Shown: positions 30,051 to 38,634 of the stretch, in pieces
Position numbering within the stretch: position 1 is the stretch's first letter
How the letters are laid out: every line of letters begins with the position of its first letter
Assembly: GCF_013184545.1 (NCBI RefSeq)
Contig: NZ_JAAOJA010000006.1
Location: 124,001 to 188,000, forward strand
DNA from: Pseudomonas tumuqii
GTDB taxonomy: Bacteria; Pseudomonadota; Gammaproteobacteria; Pseudomonadales; Pseudomonadaceae
Length of the DNA stretch: 64,000 nt
Reading direction: 5' to 3'
Notes under the pieces: model-generated
Databases searched by the model: none
The model's input: only the letters and a program-made list of their open reading frames with translations
What the model was told of the DNA's origin: nothing
Position numbers and translations under genes: made by a program

Positions 30051-30137
30051 TTCGCCGATATCGCGAACGCCTGGATAGGGGCGGTTTCCTGCTAAGGTAG
30101 ATGCCTGCCATTCCCCTGTCTGCCCGAATGATTGCCC

Positions 30138-30950
30138 ATGCCCGAACTGCCTGAAGTCGAAACCACCCGCCGCGGTATCGCGCCCTTTCTCGAAGGTCAG
30201 CGGGTTAGCCGAGTGATTGTGCGCGAGCGTCGTCTGCGCTGGCCGATTCCCGAAGACCTGGATGTGCGCCTGTCCGGCCAGCGCATCGAGTGTGTCGAGC
30301 GGCGCGCCAAATACCTGCTGATCAAGGCCGAGACCGGCAGTCTGATCAGTCACCTGGGCATGTCCGGCAACCTGCGCCTGGTCGAGTGTGGCCTGCCGGC
30401 GGCCAAGCACGAGCATGTGGACATCGAGTTGGAGTCCGGCCTGGCCCTGCGCTACACCGATCCACGGCGCTTCGGCGCGCTGCTCTGGAGTGCCGATCCC
30501 TGGCACCATGTGCTGCTCAGCAAGCTCGGTCCCGAACCCTTGACCGAGTCGTTCGACGGCGAGCGCCTGTACCAGCAGTCGCGTGGCCGTTCGATGGCAG
30601 TCAAACCCTTCATCATGGACAACGCCGTGGTGGTTGGGGTCGGCAATATCTATGCGAGCGAAGCGCTGTTCGCCGCCGGCATCGATCCGCGCCGTGAGGC
30701 CGGTTCGATTTCCCGGGCGCGCTACATGACCCTGGCCGAGCAGATCAAACGCATCCTCGCCCATGCCATCGAGCGCGGCGGCACCACCCTGCGTGACTTC
30801 GTCGGCGGTGACGGCCAGCCGGGCTATTTCCAGCAGGAGTTGTTCGTCTACGGGCGCGGCGGCGAGTTTTGCAAAAACTGCGGCAGCACCCTGCGTGAAC
30901 TCAAGCTGGGGCAGCGCGCCAGTGTCTATTGCCCGCGCTGCCAGCGCTGA
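30138..30950 (+). CDS. mutM: Formamidopyrimidine-DNA glycosylase
   Basis: Base-excision repair enzyme that removes 8-oxoguanine and formamidopyrimidines. The catalytic N-terminal proline requires the protein to begin [14 protein letters not shown], so ATG 30138 is the start; an in-frame TTG at 30132 is not. The 270-residue chain ends with the zinc finger C-x2-C-x16-C-x2-C (CKNCGS...CPRCQR). [16 protein letters not shown] is the helix-two-turn-helix region. It starts a block known from a different part of the P. aeruginosa chromosome. Confidence 0.98.
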   Translation: MPELPEVETTRRGIAPFLEGQRVSRVIVRERRLRWPIPEDLDVRLSGQRIECVERRAKYLLIKAETGSLISHLGMSGNLRLVECGLPAAKHEHVDIELESGLALRYTDPRRFGALLWSADPWHHVLLSKLGPEPLTESFDGERLYQQSRGRSMAVKPFIMDNAVVVGVGNIYASEALFAAGIDPRREAGSISRARYMTLAEQIKRILAHAIERGGTTLRDFVGGDGQPGYFQQELFVYGRGGEFCKNCGSTLRELKLGQRASVYCPRCQR

Positions 30951-31103
30951 TCGGCGTCCGGAAATTCCCGCCTACCCCTGGGCTGTTATCCCGAAAAAAC
31001 TCGCATACGCATTTCATGGCGATTGACGGCCGTCACGCTGACAATTTCCAGAGCGCTGTTATAGTTACTGGCACTGCCTCCTAATAGCTGAAGGATCGCT
31101 CTG

Positions 31104-31442
31104 ATGAAACTGTTTCGCTCAACCGCTGTTGTCCTGGCGCTGACCACTGGCTTGCTGGCGCTGCCGGCACAGGCGGAAGTGGTGCAAAATTCCAGTGGCG
31201 ATCCGCTCTACAGCGTCAAGGCGCCGGACGCCTTCTCGATGGTGGCGGATCTGCTGATTGCCCGCCCCTTGCTGATCGCTGCGACCGTGATCGGTGCCGG
31301 TGTCTTTGTCGTGGCACTGCCGTTCGCCGCTACCGGTGGCGGTATTGGTGATGCCGGCCGGGCCCTGGTGGTCGAGCCGGGCAAGGCGGCCTTCGTGCGC
31401 TGCCTGGGGTGCACCGGAGATGGTTACAACAAGCGTCAGTGA
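31104..31442 (+). CDS. Small exported/membrane protein, conserved hypothetical
   Basis: A 112-residue protein with a signal peptide ([20 protein letters not shown], cleaved near AQA-EVV), then one hydrophobic segment ([20 protein letters not shown], about 51-75) and a glycine-rich stretch. The C-terminus has a CLGC pair. AAGGATCGCTCTG precedes the ATG. No known function recognised; location between mutM and the Na/Pi cotransporter is conserved in Pseudomonas. Confidence 0.8.
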   Translation: MKLFRSTAVVLALTTGLLALPAQAEVVQNSSGDPLYSVKAPDAFSMVADLLIARPLLIAATVIGAGVFVVALPFAATGGGIGDAGRALVVEPGKAAFVRCLGCTGDGYNKRQ

Positions 31443-31463
31443 TTGCGCATGAACGCGCACTGA

Positions 31464-33317
31464 ATGCCTGACTCCGACCGCAGCCTGCTTCTGCGATTAC
31501 GTTCGTTCAGCTGGATTTTCCTGTTTGTCCTGCTGGCCCTGAGCTTCTGGTTCAGTGCCGGCTGGCTTGGCCTGTGCGCAGGCCTGGCGCTGTTCCTGTT
31601 CGGCATGCAGTGCCTGGAGGAAGGGCTGCGCCAACTGGCCGGTGGCAAGCTGGAACGCCTGCTGGCGCTGAGCACCGCCACGCCCTTCAAAAGCCTGATG
31701 TTCGGCGTGAGCGCCACCATGCTGGTGCAGTCCAGTTCGCTGGTGTCGCTGTTGACCATCGCCTTCCTCAGCACTGGCCTGATCCAATTGGCGGCGGGCA
31801 TCGCCATCCTGTTCGGTGCCAACCTGGGCACCACAAGCGGTATCTGGCTGCTGGCCCTGGCTGGGCAGAATGTCAGTCTCGGCCCTCTGGCGTTGCCCCT
31901 GCTGGTGTTTGGCGTGCTCGGCAGTTTCACCGGTCCGCGAGGGCCCGCAATCGGGCGCGTGGTGCTCGGCGTGGCGTTCCTGTTTCTCGGCATTGACCAG
32001 ATGAAGGCCGGCTTCTCCAGCGTGGCCGACGGCTTCGATCCCCTGCACTATCAGTTGCCCGGCATTGCCGGTCATCTGCTGTTTACCGGTGCAGGCTTGC
32101 TGATCACGGTCTTGTTGCAGTCCAGCCATGCCACCCTGATGCTGACCCTGACAGCCCTGGCTAGCGGCCAGCTGGCCCTGGAGCAGGGGTTGGCGATCGC
32201 CATTGGCTCGAATTTGGGCAGCACGGTAACGGCGGTGATCGGCGCCCTGGGCGGGTCTCGTGGCGGGCAACGACTGGCCCTGGCGCACGTGCTGTTCAAT
32301 CTGACCACCGGTGTCCTGGCGCTGGCTCTGCTGGTGCCGCTGGCCATCCTGGTGCAGTGGTTGACGGCGCCGATGGGCCTTGGCGGCAACCTGCTGATTC
32401 AGCTGGCGCTGTTCCATACGCTGTTCAATGCCATGGGCGTGAGTCTGTTCTGGCCGATGCAGGGTTGGCTGGCGGGTCTGCTGGAACGCTGGCTGCCCGA
32501 CCGCGAAGAGCCCCAGGTGCTGATCACCGAGGTGGCCGCGCCGGCGACTGAGCCGACGCGCGCCCGTTACCTGGATGACAGCGCCCTGGCCAGTGCCGAT
32601 AGCGCGGCTCAGGCGGTGGTGCTGGAGTTGCAGCACCTGGCCCGTCTCAGTCTGGAGGTGATCTGCCATGCGCTCTATGTGCCGGTGGATCAACTCGAAC
32701 GCAGTGACCAGGACGAACGCCTGCTGAGCGCCCGTCCCGATTCGCGGGCGCTGGATGCGGAGCAGCTCTACCAGCGGCATATCAAGGGCGTGTACAGCGA
32801 CTTGCTGAGTTTCATGAGTCGCCTGGAAGTCAGCCTCGATGAGGCGCATCAGCACTTCTGGGTCAGCTGCCAGCTGGCGGCGCTGCAACTGGTGGACGCG
32901 GTGAAAGATGCCAAGCATTTGCAGAAGAATCTCGGTCGCTACCTGCGTCAGGACGACAGCAGCACCCGCCGGACGTATGTCGAGCTGCGCCGACACCTGC
33001 TCGGGGTGCTCCACGAAGTGCGCGAACTGGGCCGGCTCGAGCTGCCCGATAGCATCTGGGACGAGCGCCTGCGGCAGTTCGACGAGGGGGCGGCCGCCTT
33101 CGACAGTGCCTTCCGCCAGCGTCTGTTCGCCGCCGTACGCGAGCGTCATCTGGATGGCCAGCAGGCCAGCTCGCTGATGAATGACCTGGGCTATGTCAGC
33201 CGCATCACCCAGAGCCTGCGCAACGTGCTGCTGCTTGGTCAGGGCGAGGGTAACGAACTGTTCCGGCCGCTGCGCCAACTGGTGGCCGAGGATGGCCCAC
33301 TGATCCAGCTGGATTGA
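31464..33317 (+). CDS. Na+/phosphate cotransporter family protein (NptA type, with PhoU-like C-terminus)
   Basis: A 617-residue inner-membrane protein. The membrane half has two inverted repeats typical of Na/Pi cotransporters: LVQSSSLVSLLTIAFLSTG with LFGANLGTTSGIW, and LLQSSHATLMLTLTALASGQ with AIGSNLGSTVTAVIGALGG. From about residue 370 it is soluble and helical, like PhoU domains. The reaction is sodium-driven phosphate movement; the PhoU-like tail suggests regulatory coupling. The ribosome site before ATG 31464 is weak, and the gene starts 21 bp after its neighbour. Confidence 0.93.
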   Translation: MPDSDRSLLLRLRSFSWIFLFVLLALSFWFSAGWLGLCAGLALFLFGMQCLEEGLRQLAGGKLERLLALSTATPFKSLMFGVSATMLVQSSSLVSLLTIAFLSTGLIQLAAGIAILFGANLGTTSGIWLLALAGQNVSLGPLALPLLVFGVLGSFTGPRGPAIGRVVLGVAFLFLGIDQMKAGFSSVADGFDPLHYQLPGIAGHLLFTGAGLLITVLLQSSHATLMLTLTALASGQLALEQGLAIAIGSNLGSTVTAVIGALGGSRGGQRLALAHVLFNLTTGVLALALLVPLAILVQWLTAPMGLGGNLLIQLALFHTLFNAMGVSLFWPMQGWLAGLLERWLPDREEPQVLITEVAAPATEPTRARYLDDSALASADSAAQAVVLELQHLARLSLEVICHALYVPVDQLERSDQDERLLSARPDSRALDAEQLYQRHIKGVYSDLLSFMSRLEVSLDEAHQHFWVSCQLAALQLVDAVKDAKHLQKNLGRYLRQDDSSTRRTYVELRRHLLGVLHEVRELGRLELPDSIWDERLRQFDEGAAAFDSAFRQRLFAAVRERHLDGQQASSLMNDLGYVSRITQSLRNVLLLGQGEGNELFRPLRQLVAEDGPLIQLD

Positions 33318-33375
33318 AAAACTCCCGCCTACTGCGGCAACGCTGTCACTTAAGCCAAGTGAGCAGCATTCTTTT

Positions 33376-33400
33376 GTAGCCTGGATGCAATCCGGGCTAC
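33376..33400. repeat. Dispersed GTAGCCCGGATGCAATCCG repeat, single hairpin
   Basis: An 11-bp stem (GTAGCCTGGAT with ATCCGGGCTAC, one T-G pair) closed by GCA, between convergent genes. Related copies lie at 42018-42085 and 58829-58852. Confidence 0.75.
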
Positions 33401-33452
33401 GCGTTGGGCGTTTGTTGGAGGCAGCCTCGCAACGGCGCTTGCTCGACGTTAT

Positions 33453-35162
33453 CTATCGTTGGGGCGGCGTCACCACGGCGCTGGTGCCGACGCCGCGTGG
33501 GTCGCTGGCGGCTTCGACCCGTTTGCCCGGCTTGTCCCAGAACAGCACCTGCTGGTTGCCGTAACTGCGCTGCAGCACCTTGAGTTGATGGCCGCGGGCG
33601 CGCAGGGCAGCGATCTGCGCCGGGCTGAAGGTGTCCGGTTCGTGCTCGATCAGATCCGGGCGGAATTGATGGTGATAGCGGGCAACGCTCGGCCAGTGGG
33701 CAATCGGCTGGCCGTCGAGGTACTCGAGCATCGCCAGCAGCACCATGCTCGGGATGCGGCTGCCGCCGGGGGTGCCGAAGCTGGCGAAGTCCTTGCTGCT
33801 TTCGATGAAGCTCGGGCTCATGCTCGACAGCGGGCGCTTGCCGGCGGCGATGGCATTGGCCTGGCTGCCGGTCAGGCCGTAGGCGTTGGCACCCTGGACA
33901 TCGGCGGCGAAGTCGTCCATTTCGTCGTTGAGTAGCACGCCGGTGCCGGGCACGGTGAAGGCGGCGCCGAACGGCAGGTTGATCGACAGGGTCGCGGCCA
34001 CCGCATTGCCGTCGGCATCAAGCACCGAGAAGTGGGTGGTGTGGTCGCCTTCGTGCCAGCCACCGGCGGCTGGCAGGCTGTCGCTGGAGGTGGCTTGATC
34101 CGGGTCGATGCTGGCGGTCAGTTGTTTCATGTAGGCCGGCGCGAGTAGCTGGCTTAGCGGGTTGGCGACAAAGTCCGGGTCGCCGAGCAGGCCACGGTCG
34201 CGGTAGGCGCGGCGCAGCGTTTCGACGACCAGGTGGGTGCGTTGCACCGGCTCGGCCTGGCGCCAGGGCAGTTGCTGCAGGATCAGCAGGCTCTGCGCCA
34301 GGGCCAGGCCGCCAGCCGAGGGCGGCGGCGCGCTGATCAGTTCGCGACCCTCGGCCAGGGACACGCGCAAGGGTTGGCGCTCGACGATGCGGTACTCGGC
34401 CAGATCGCGCAGGGTCCAGATGCCGCCGGCGGCACGCACGCCAGCGACCAGCTTGTCGGCGATCTCGCCGGCGTAGAAGCCGGCGTGGCCATCACGGGCC
34501 AGGCGTTCCAGGGTCGTGGCCAGTTCCGGCTGCTGCAGCAGGGCGAACTCTGCGGGGATTTCGCCGTCTTCGTCGAGGAAAATCCGCGCGCTTTGCGGGT
34601 CGTCGCGCAGGGCGGCCAAACGCCAGTTCGCCCGCTCGCGGTAGACCCGATCGATGCCGACGCCGTCGCGGGCCAGGCGAATCGCCGGGGCCAGCGAGTC
34701 GCGCAGCGGCAGCTGGCCGAAGCGTTCAGCCAGCAGCACCAGCGCGGCGGGCAGTCCGGGTATGGCGGCGGCCAGCGGCCCGTTCAGCGATAGCTGCGGC
34801 TGTACCTCGCCGTCGCGCCGGTAGAGGTCGACGTGGGCGGCCAGGGGCGCCCGCTCGCGGGCGTCGAGAAAGCGGTAGGCGGGTTGCGCGCCGGCTTCGC
34901 GCAGCAGGAAGAAACCGCCGCCGCCCAGGCCCGAACTGTAAGGCTCCGCCACCGCCAGGGCGGCGCTGATGGCGACCGCCGCATCGAAGGCATTGCCTCC
35001 CATGGCCAGGGTTTCCTGGCCGGCGACGGTGGCGGCGGGGTGGGCGCTGGCGATGGCCGCGCGTCCGGGCTGTTCGGCGGCCTGCACGCCCAGGGCGAGC
35101 AGCAGCAACAGCGCGCTGGCGAACAGGCGCCAGGGCAGAGCGCCGCGATTCAGGCGGCGCAT
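33453..35162 (-). CDS. ggt: Gamma-glutamyltransferase
   Basis: Periplasmic enzyme that hydrolyses or transfers the gamma-glutamyl group of glutathione. The 569-residue proenzyme has a signal peptide (about 10-29, LFASALLLLLALGVQAAEQ), a large-subunit start (SAHPAATVAGQETLAMGGNA) and the autoprocessing site GDHTTHFSVLD, where Thr375 becomes the N-terminal nucleophile of the small subunit. LSSMSPSFI and GTPGGSRIPSMVL are the other conserved active-site loops. A single ferredoxin gene lies immediately upstream on the same strand (4 bp gap). Confidence 0.96.
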   Translation of the reverse strand: MRRLNRGALPWRLFASALLLLLALGVQAAEQPGRAAIASAHPAATVAGQETLAMGGNAFDAAVAISAALAVAEPYSSGLGGGGFFLLREAGAQPAYRFLDARERAPLAAHVDLYRRDGEVQPQLSLNGPLAAAIPGLPAALVLLAERFGQLPLRDSLAPAIRLARDGVGIDRVYRERANWRLAALRDDPQSARIFLDEDGEIPAEFALLQQPELATTLERLARDGHAGFYAGEIADKLVAGVRAAGGIWTLRDLAEYRIVERQPLRVSLAEGRELISAPPPSAGGLALAQSLLILQQLPWRQAEPVQRTHLVVETLRRAYRDRGLLGDPDFVANPLSQLLAPAYMKQLTASIDPDQATSSDSLPAAGGWHEGDHTTHFSVLDADGNAVAATLSINLPFGAAFTVPGTGVLLNDEMDDFAADVQGANAYGLTGSQANAIAAGKRPLSSMSPSFIESSKDFASFGTPGGSRIPSMVLLAMLEYLDGQPIAHWPSVARYHHQFRPDLIEHEPDTFSPAQIAALRARGHQLKVLQRSYGNQQVLFWDKPGKRVEAASDPRGVGTSAVVTPPQR

Positions 35163-35166
35163 GCTG

Positions 35167-35421
<255 letters not shown>

Positions 35422-35516
35422 CTAAACGCTCCTGCCGCAGCCTTCGGCTACGACATTCTCAAACAACAATAGGCAGACAACGATGGGCGAATTGTGCCGG
35501 ATTGTTGAAGCGGGCG

Positions 35517-35550
35517 CCATGTGTGGGCGGACTGGCCCGCCCACACATGG
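35517..35550 (-). repeat. Perfect 14-bp hairpin just after coaD
   Basis: CCATGTGTGGGCGG (35517-35530) and its exact complement (35537-35550) flank ACTGGC. On the coaD strand it begins 2 bases after the stop codon. There is no T-run, so it is probably not a classical terminator; it may protect the 3' end of the mRNA. Confidence 0.8.
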
Positions 35551-35552
35551 GT

Positions 35553-36095
<543 letters not shown>

Positions 36096-36143
36096 TCAGG
36101 AGTGTGTCGCACGAGCCCGGCGGGGCTCGTCAACACCTCGCCA

Positions 36144-37739
36144 TCAGGCGTGCTTGAGGCGCTCGGCCAGCTTGGTCGCCAGCTTCGCGGTCAGGCCATA
36201 GATCGACAATTGCGGGTTGGCGCCGATGCTGGTGGGGAACAGCGAGCCGTCGTGGATCGACAGGTTGGCCAGTTGGTGATGGCGGCCGAGGCTGTCGGTG
36301 ACCGCCTGGCGCGGATCCTCGCCCATGGCGCAACCGCCCATGACATGGGCGCTGCCCAGGCGGGTGCGGTATAGCTCCAGGCTGAGGCCATCGATCAGGC
36401 GCTTGGCCTCACTCAGCGTCCTCACGTAGCCGGCGTCGGCATGCAGCGGCAATACCGCCTTGGCGCCGGCGGCGAACTGGATCTCGGCCATGCTGTGGAA
36501 GGCCCGGCGCACGCCATCCCAGCTGTAATCGGTCATCTGGTAGTCGAGCACCGGGCTGCCGTCGCCGCGCAGTTCCACGCGGCCTTCGGCGCTATCCGGG
36601 TGGAAGCCGTCGCGCAGCAGGGCCAGCATCACGTTGGTGTGGGGCAACTGTTCCATGCGCAGGGCGTTGTCGATGCCGAAGCGGCCGAGCAGGGTCGACG
36701 TCAGGGCCGGCTGCAGCGGCGGCACTTCCAGCTTGTAGGACAGGCGCCCGGTGGTGCCGTCGTCCCACTGGAAATGATCGGAGTAGATCGACTGCGGCGC
36801 GCCATAGAAGGGGTTGATCACCTGCTCGAACTGCGCGGCCGAGAAGTTCACCAGGTGCAGATAGGTGCGCCTGCCGGTGCGCCGGTGCGGGTCCGGCGCC
36901 TTCGAGCGCAAGAGGATCCCCGGGGTGTTGATGCCGCCGCCGGACAACACGTAATGCCTGGCCTTGACCCGGATCTTGCGCCCGTTAGGGGCCACGCTGC
37001 GCGCGTCCATGCCCAGGCATTCGATACCGCTGACCTGGTCGCCCTCGATCAGTAGCTTGTCGGCGCGGGCCAGGTAGAGCAGCTCGCCGCCCTCGTCCAG
37101 GGTCGCGGGAATGGTCGTGACCAGCATCGACTGCTTGGCGTTGGTCGGACAGCCCATGCCGCAATAGCCGAGGTTCCAGCAGCCGCGCACGTTGCGCGGG
37201 ATGACGTTCCATGCATAGCCGAGTTTCTCGCAGCCGCTGCGGATCACCTGGTTGTTGGCATTCGGCGGCACGGCCCAGGGGGCGACGCCCAGGCGCTGCT
37301 CCATGTACTCGAACCAGGGCGCCATGTCCTCGGGGCTGTGGCCGCTGACGCCATGCTCGCTGGCCCAGTGCTGCAGGGTCGGATCGGGGGTGCGAAAGCT
37401 CGAGGTCCAGTTGATCAGGGTGGTACCGCCCACCGCGCGGCCCTGCATGATGGTGATCGCGCCATCCTTGCTCATGCGGCCGATACCTTCCTGATAGAGG
37501 CTGGCATAGGCCTCGGCCTCGAGCATCTTGAAGTCGTCGCTGGTCTTCAGCGGGCCTTCCTCGATCAGCAACACCTTGAAACCGGCGGCGCTGAGGATCT
37601 CCGCCGTGGTACCGCCGCCCGCACCGCTGCCGACGATGGCGACATCGGCTTCGAGGGTCAGGTCGTGCTCCAGGCGTGAGCCGTCATGGGTTTTCCAGCC
37701 GCGGGCCAGGCCTTCTTTAAAGCTATCGGGTACGGGCAT
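36144..37739 (-). CDS. GMC-family FAD oxidoreductase
   Basis: A 531-residue choline-dehydrogenase-like flavoenzyme. After a short lead it has the FAD fold DVAIVGSGAGGGTTAEILSA (about residue 35), MQGRAVGGTTLINWTSSFRT (GMC signature 1) and LSGGGINTPGILLRSKAPDP (signature 2). The C-terminal active-site block is GSAHVMGGCAMGEDPRQAV. ATG 37739 (MPVPDSFKEGLARG) was chosen over 37943 because the upstream frame reads through a palindromic repeat. A Tat-exported small subunit-like lipoprotein lies upstream on the same strand, suggesting a membrane-linked alcohol or aldehyde dehydrogenase; substrate unknown. Confidence 0.92.
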   Translation of the reverse strand: MPVPDSFKEGLARGWKTHDGSRLEHDLTLEADVAIVGSGAGGGTTAEILSAAGFKVLLIEEGPLKTSDDFKMLEAEAYASLYQEGIGRMSKDGAITIMQGRAVGGTTLINWTSSFRTPDPTLQHWASEHGVSGHSPEDMAPWFEYMEQRLGVAPWAVPPNANNQVIRSGCEKLGYAWNVIPRNVRGCWNLGYCGMGCPTNAKQSMLVTTIPATLDEGGELLYLARADKLLIEGDQVSGIECLGMDARSVAPNGRKIRVKARHYVLSGGGINTPGILLRSKAPDPHRRTGRRTYLHLVNFSAAQFEQVINPFYGAPQSIYSDHFQWDDGTTGRLSYKLEVPPLQPALTSTLLGRFGIDNALRMEQLPHTNVMLALLRDGFHPDSAEGRVELRGDGSPVLDYQMTDYSWDGVRRAFHSMAEIQFAAGAKAVLPLHADAGYVRTLSEAKRLIDGLSLELYRTRLGSAHVMGGCAMGEDPRQAVTDSLGRHHQLANLSIHDGSLFPTSIGANPQLSIYGLTAKLATKLAERLKHA

Positions 37740-37881
37740 TGCGGGCTCTCTTTCTTGTTCTGGCCGGCTTGGCGGCTGGGTAATGGGTAGCGCTGCACTT
37801 AACCCATCGGTTTCTTGTAATGGTGTCCCTATGGCCTGTTGGGTTCGGCTATCGCCACTGAGCGTGAAATGGGCTGTACCC

Positions 37882-37939
37882 GTAGGGTGCGCCGTACGCA
37901 CCAGAATTACGCTCAGTCGGTGCGCGCGGCGCACCCTAC
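37882..37939. repeat. Dispersed palindromic repeat, GTAGGGTGCGC family, copy 2
   Basis: Arms 37882-37902 and 37919-37939 (21 nt each) are inverted copies with two mismatches, spacer 16 nt. Same arms as copy 1 at 14578-14639. Confidence 0.8.
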
Positions 37940-37978
37940 GCATGGCGGTCCTTGCCCCGGCCGACGCGCAGCCAGCCG

Positions 37979-38524
37979 TCAGACTGTAGGTGGGCCGGGG
38001 TAACCGCAGTGGGCCCAGGACTCGGCGCGGCTGTACCAGCTCATCATCACCAGTTGCAGCAGGGATGCATGCCCCATCTGCAACAGGCCGATCGAGCTGT
38101 TCTGCCAGCGCTCGAGAAAGGCGCGCACCTCGCTGGCCGAGGCGTTCTGCCAGCTACCCCAGATACCGGTCAAGGGCCCGCGGGTGAGCGGCAGGGCGAG
38201 TACGTCGAACAGTTGCACGGTGAGCTTGAGCATTTCCGGCGAGACATGATTAAGGCTGTAGTCCAGGCTTTCCAGGGTGCCGTGAACCGCCTCGGCCATC
38301 TGCGCAGGCGCTACCGCGCCTGCGAGCATGACCGGGATCAGGGCCTGCAGAAAGGGCAGGTCGGACTCGCGCAATACGGCAAAGCCGGCCTTGGGCGTGC
38401 TGGCCGAACAGCCGCTGAGCGTGGCGGTCAGGCCGGCCGTGGCGAGCAGGGCCGAGCCCAGCAGGCCGACCTTGAGCAGGCCGCGCCGCGACAGCTGTGA
38501 CGAATCAAGCGTGGTGTTGTGCAT
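37979..38524 (-). CDS. Tat-exported lipoprotein, gluconate dehydrogenase subunit 3-like
   Basis: A 181-residue protein whose N-terminus has a twin-arginine motif (SRRGLLKVG, residues about 12-20), a hydrophobic core and a lipobox (TLSGC-S), so it should be folded in the cytoplasm, exported by Tat and lipidated. The rest is helical (FAVLRESDLPFLQALIPVML, then FLERWQNSSIGLLQMGHASL), like the small gamma subunits that partner GMC dehydrogenases. AGGTGA precedes ATG 38524. It lies 239 bp upstream of the GMC gene; the repeat at 37882 separates them. Confidence 0.82.
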   Translation of the reverse strand: MHNTTLDSSQLSRRGLLKVGLLGSALLATAGLTATLSGCSASTPKAGFAVLRESDLPFLQALIPVMLAGAVAPAQMAEAVHGTLESLDYSLNHVSPEMLKLTVQLFDVLALPLTRGPLTGIWGSWQNASASEVRAFLERWQNSSIGLLQMGHASLLQLVMMSWYSRAESWAHCGYPGPPTV

Positions 38525-38549
38525 TATTGTTATCACCTGGGTCGGCTTG

Positions 38550-38623
38550 TGTAGGAGCGGGCCATGCCCGCGAAAACTGGGCATCGCGGGCATGGCGCTA
38601 GGTGTCCCCCCCCCGCTCCTACA
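38550..38623. repeat. REP-type element (TGTAGGAGCGGG family) with a C9 tract
   Basis: TGTAGGAGCGGGCCATGCCC on the left is mirrored by GGGCATGGC and CCGCTCCTACA on the right, making the classic Pseudomonas REP arrangement. The right arm is disturbed by extra bases and nine C residues (38606-38614). It lies between calB and the Tat lipoprotein gene, both on the minus strand. Confidence 0.88.
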
Positions 38624-38634
38624 GATGTAAAGGC

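Noticed and set aside
30132..30137. TTG start two codons before mutM ATG
   Set aside because: The catalytic residue must be the proline directly after the initiator methionine.
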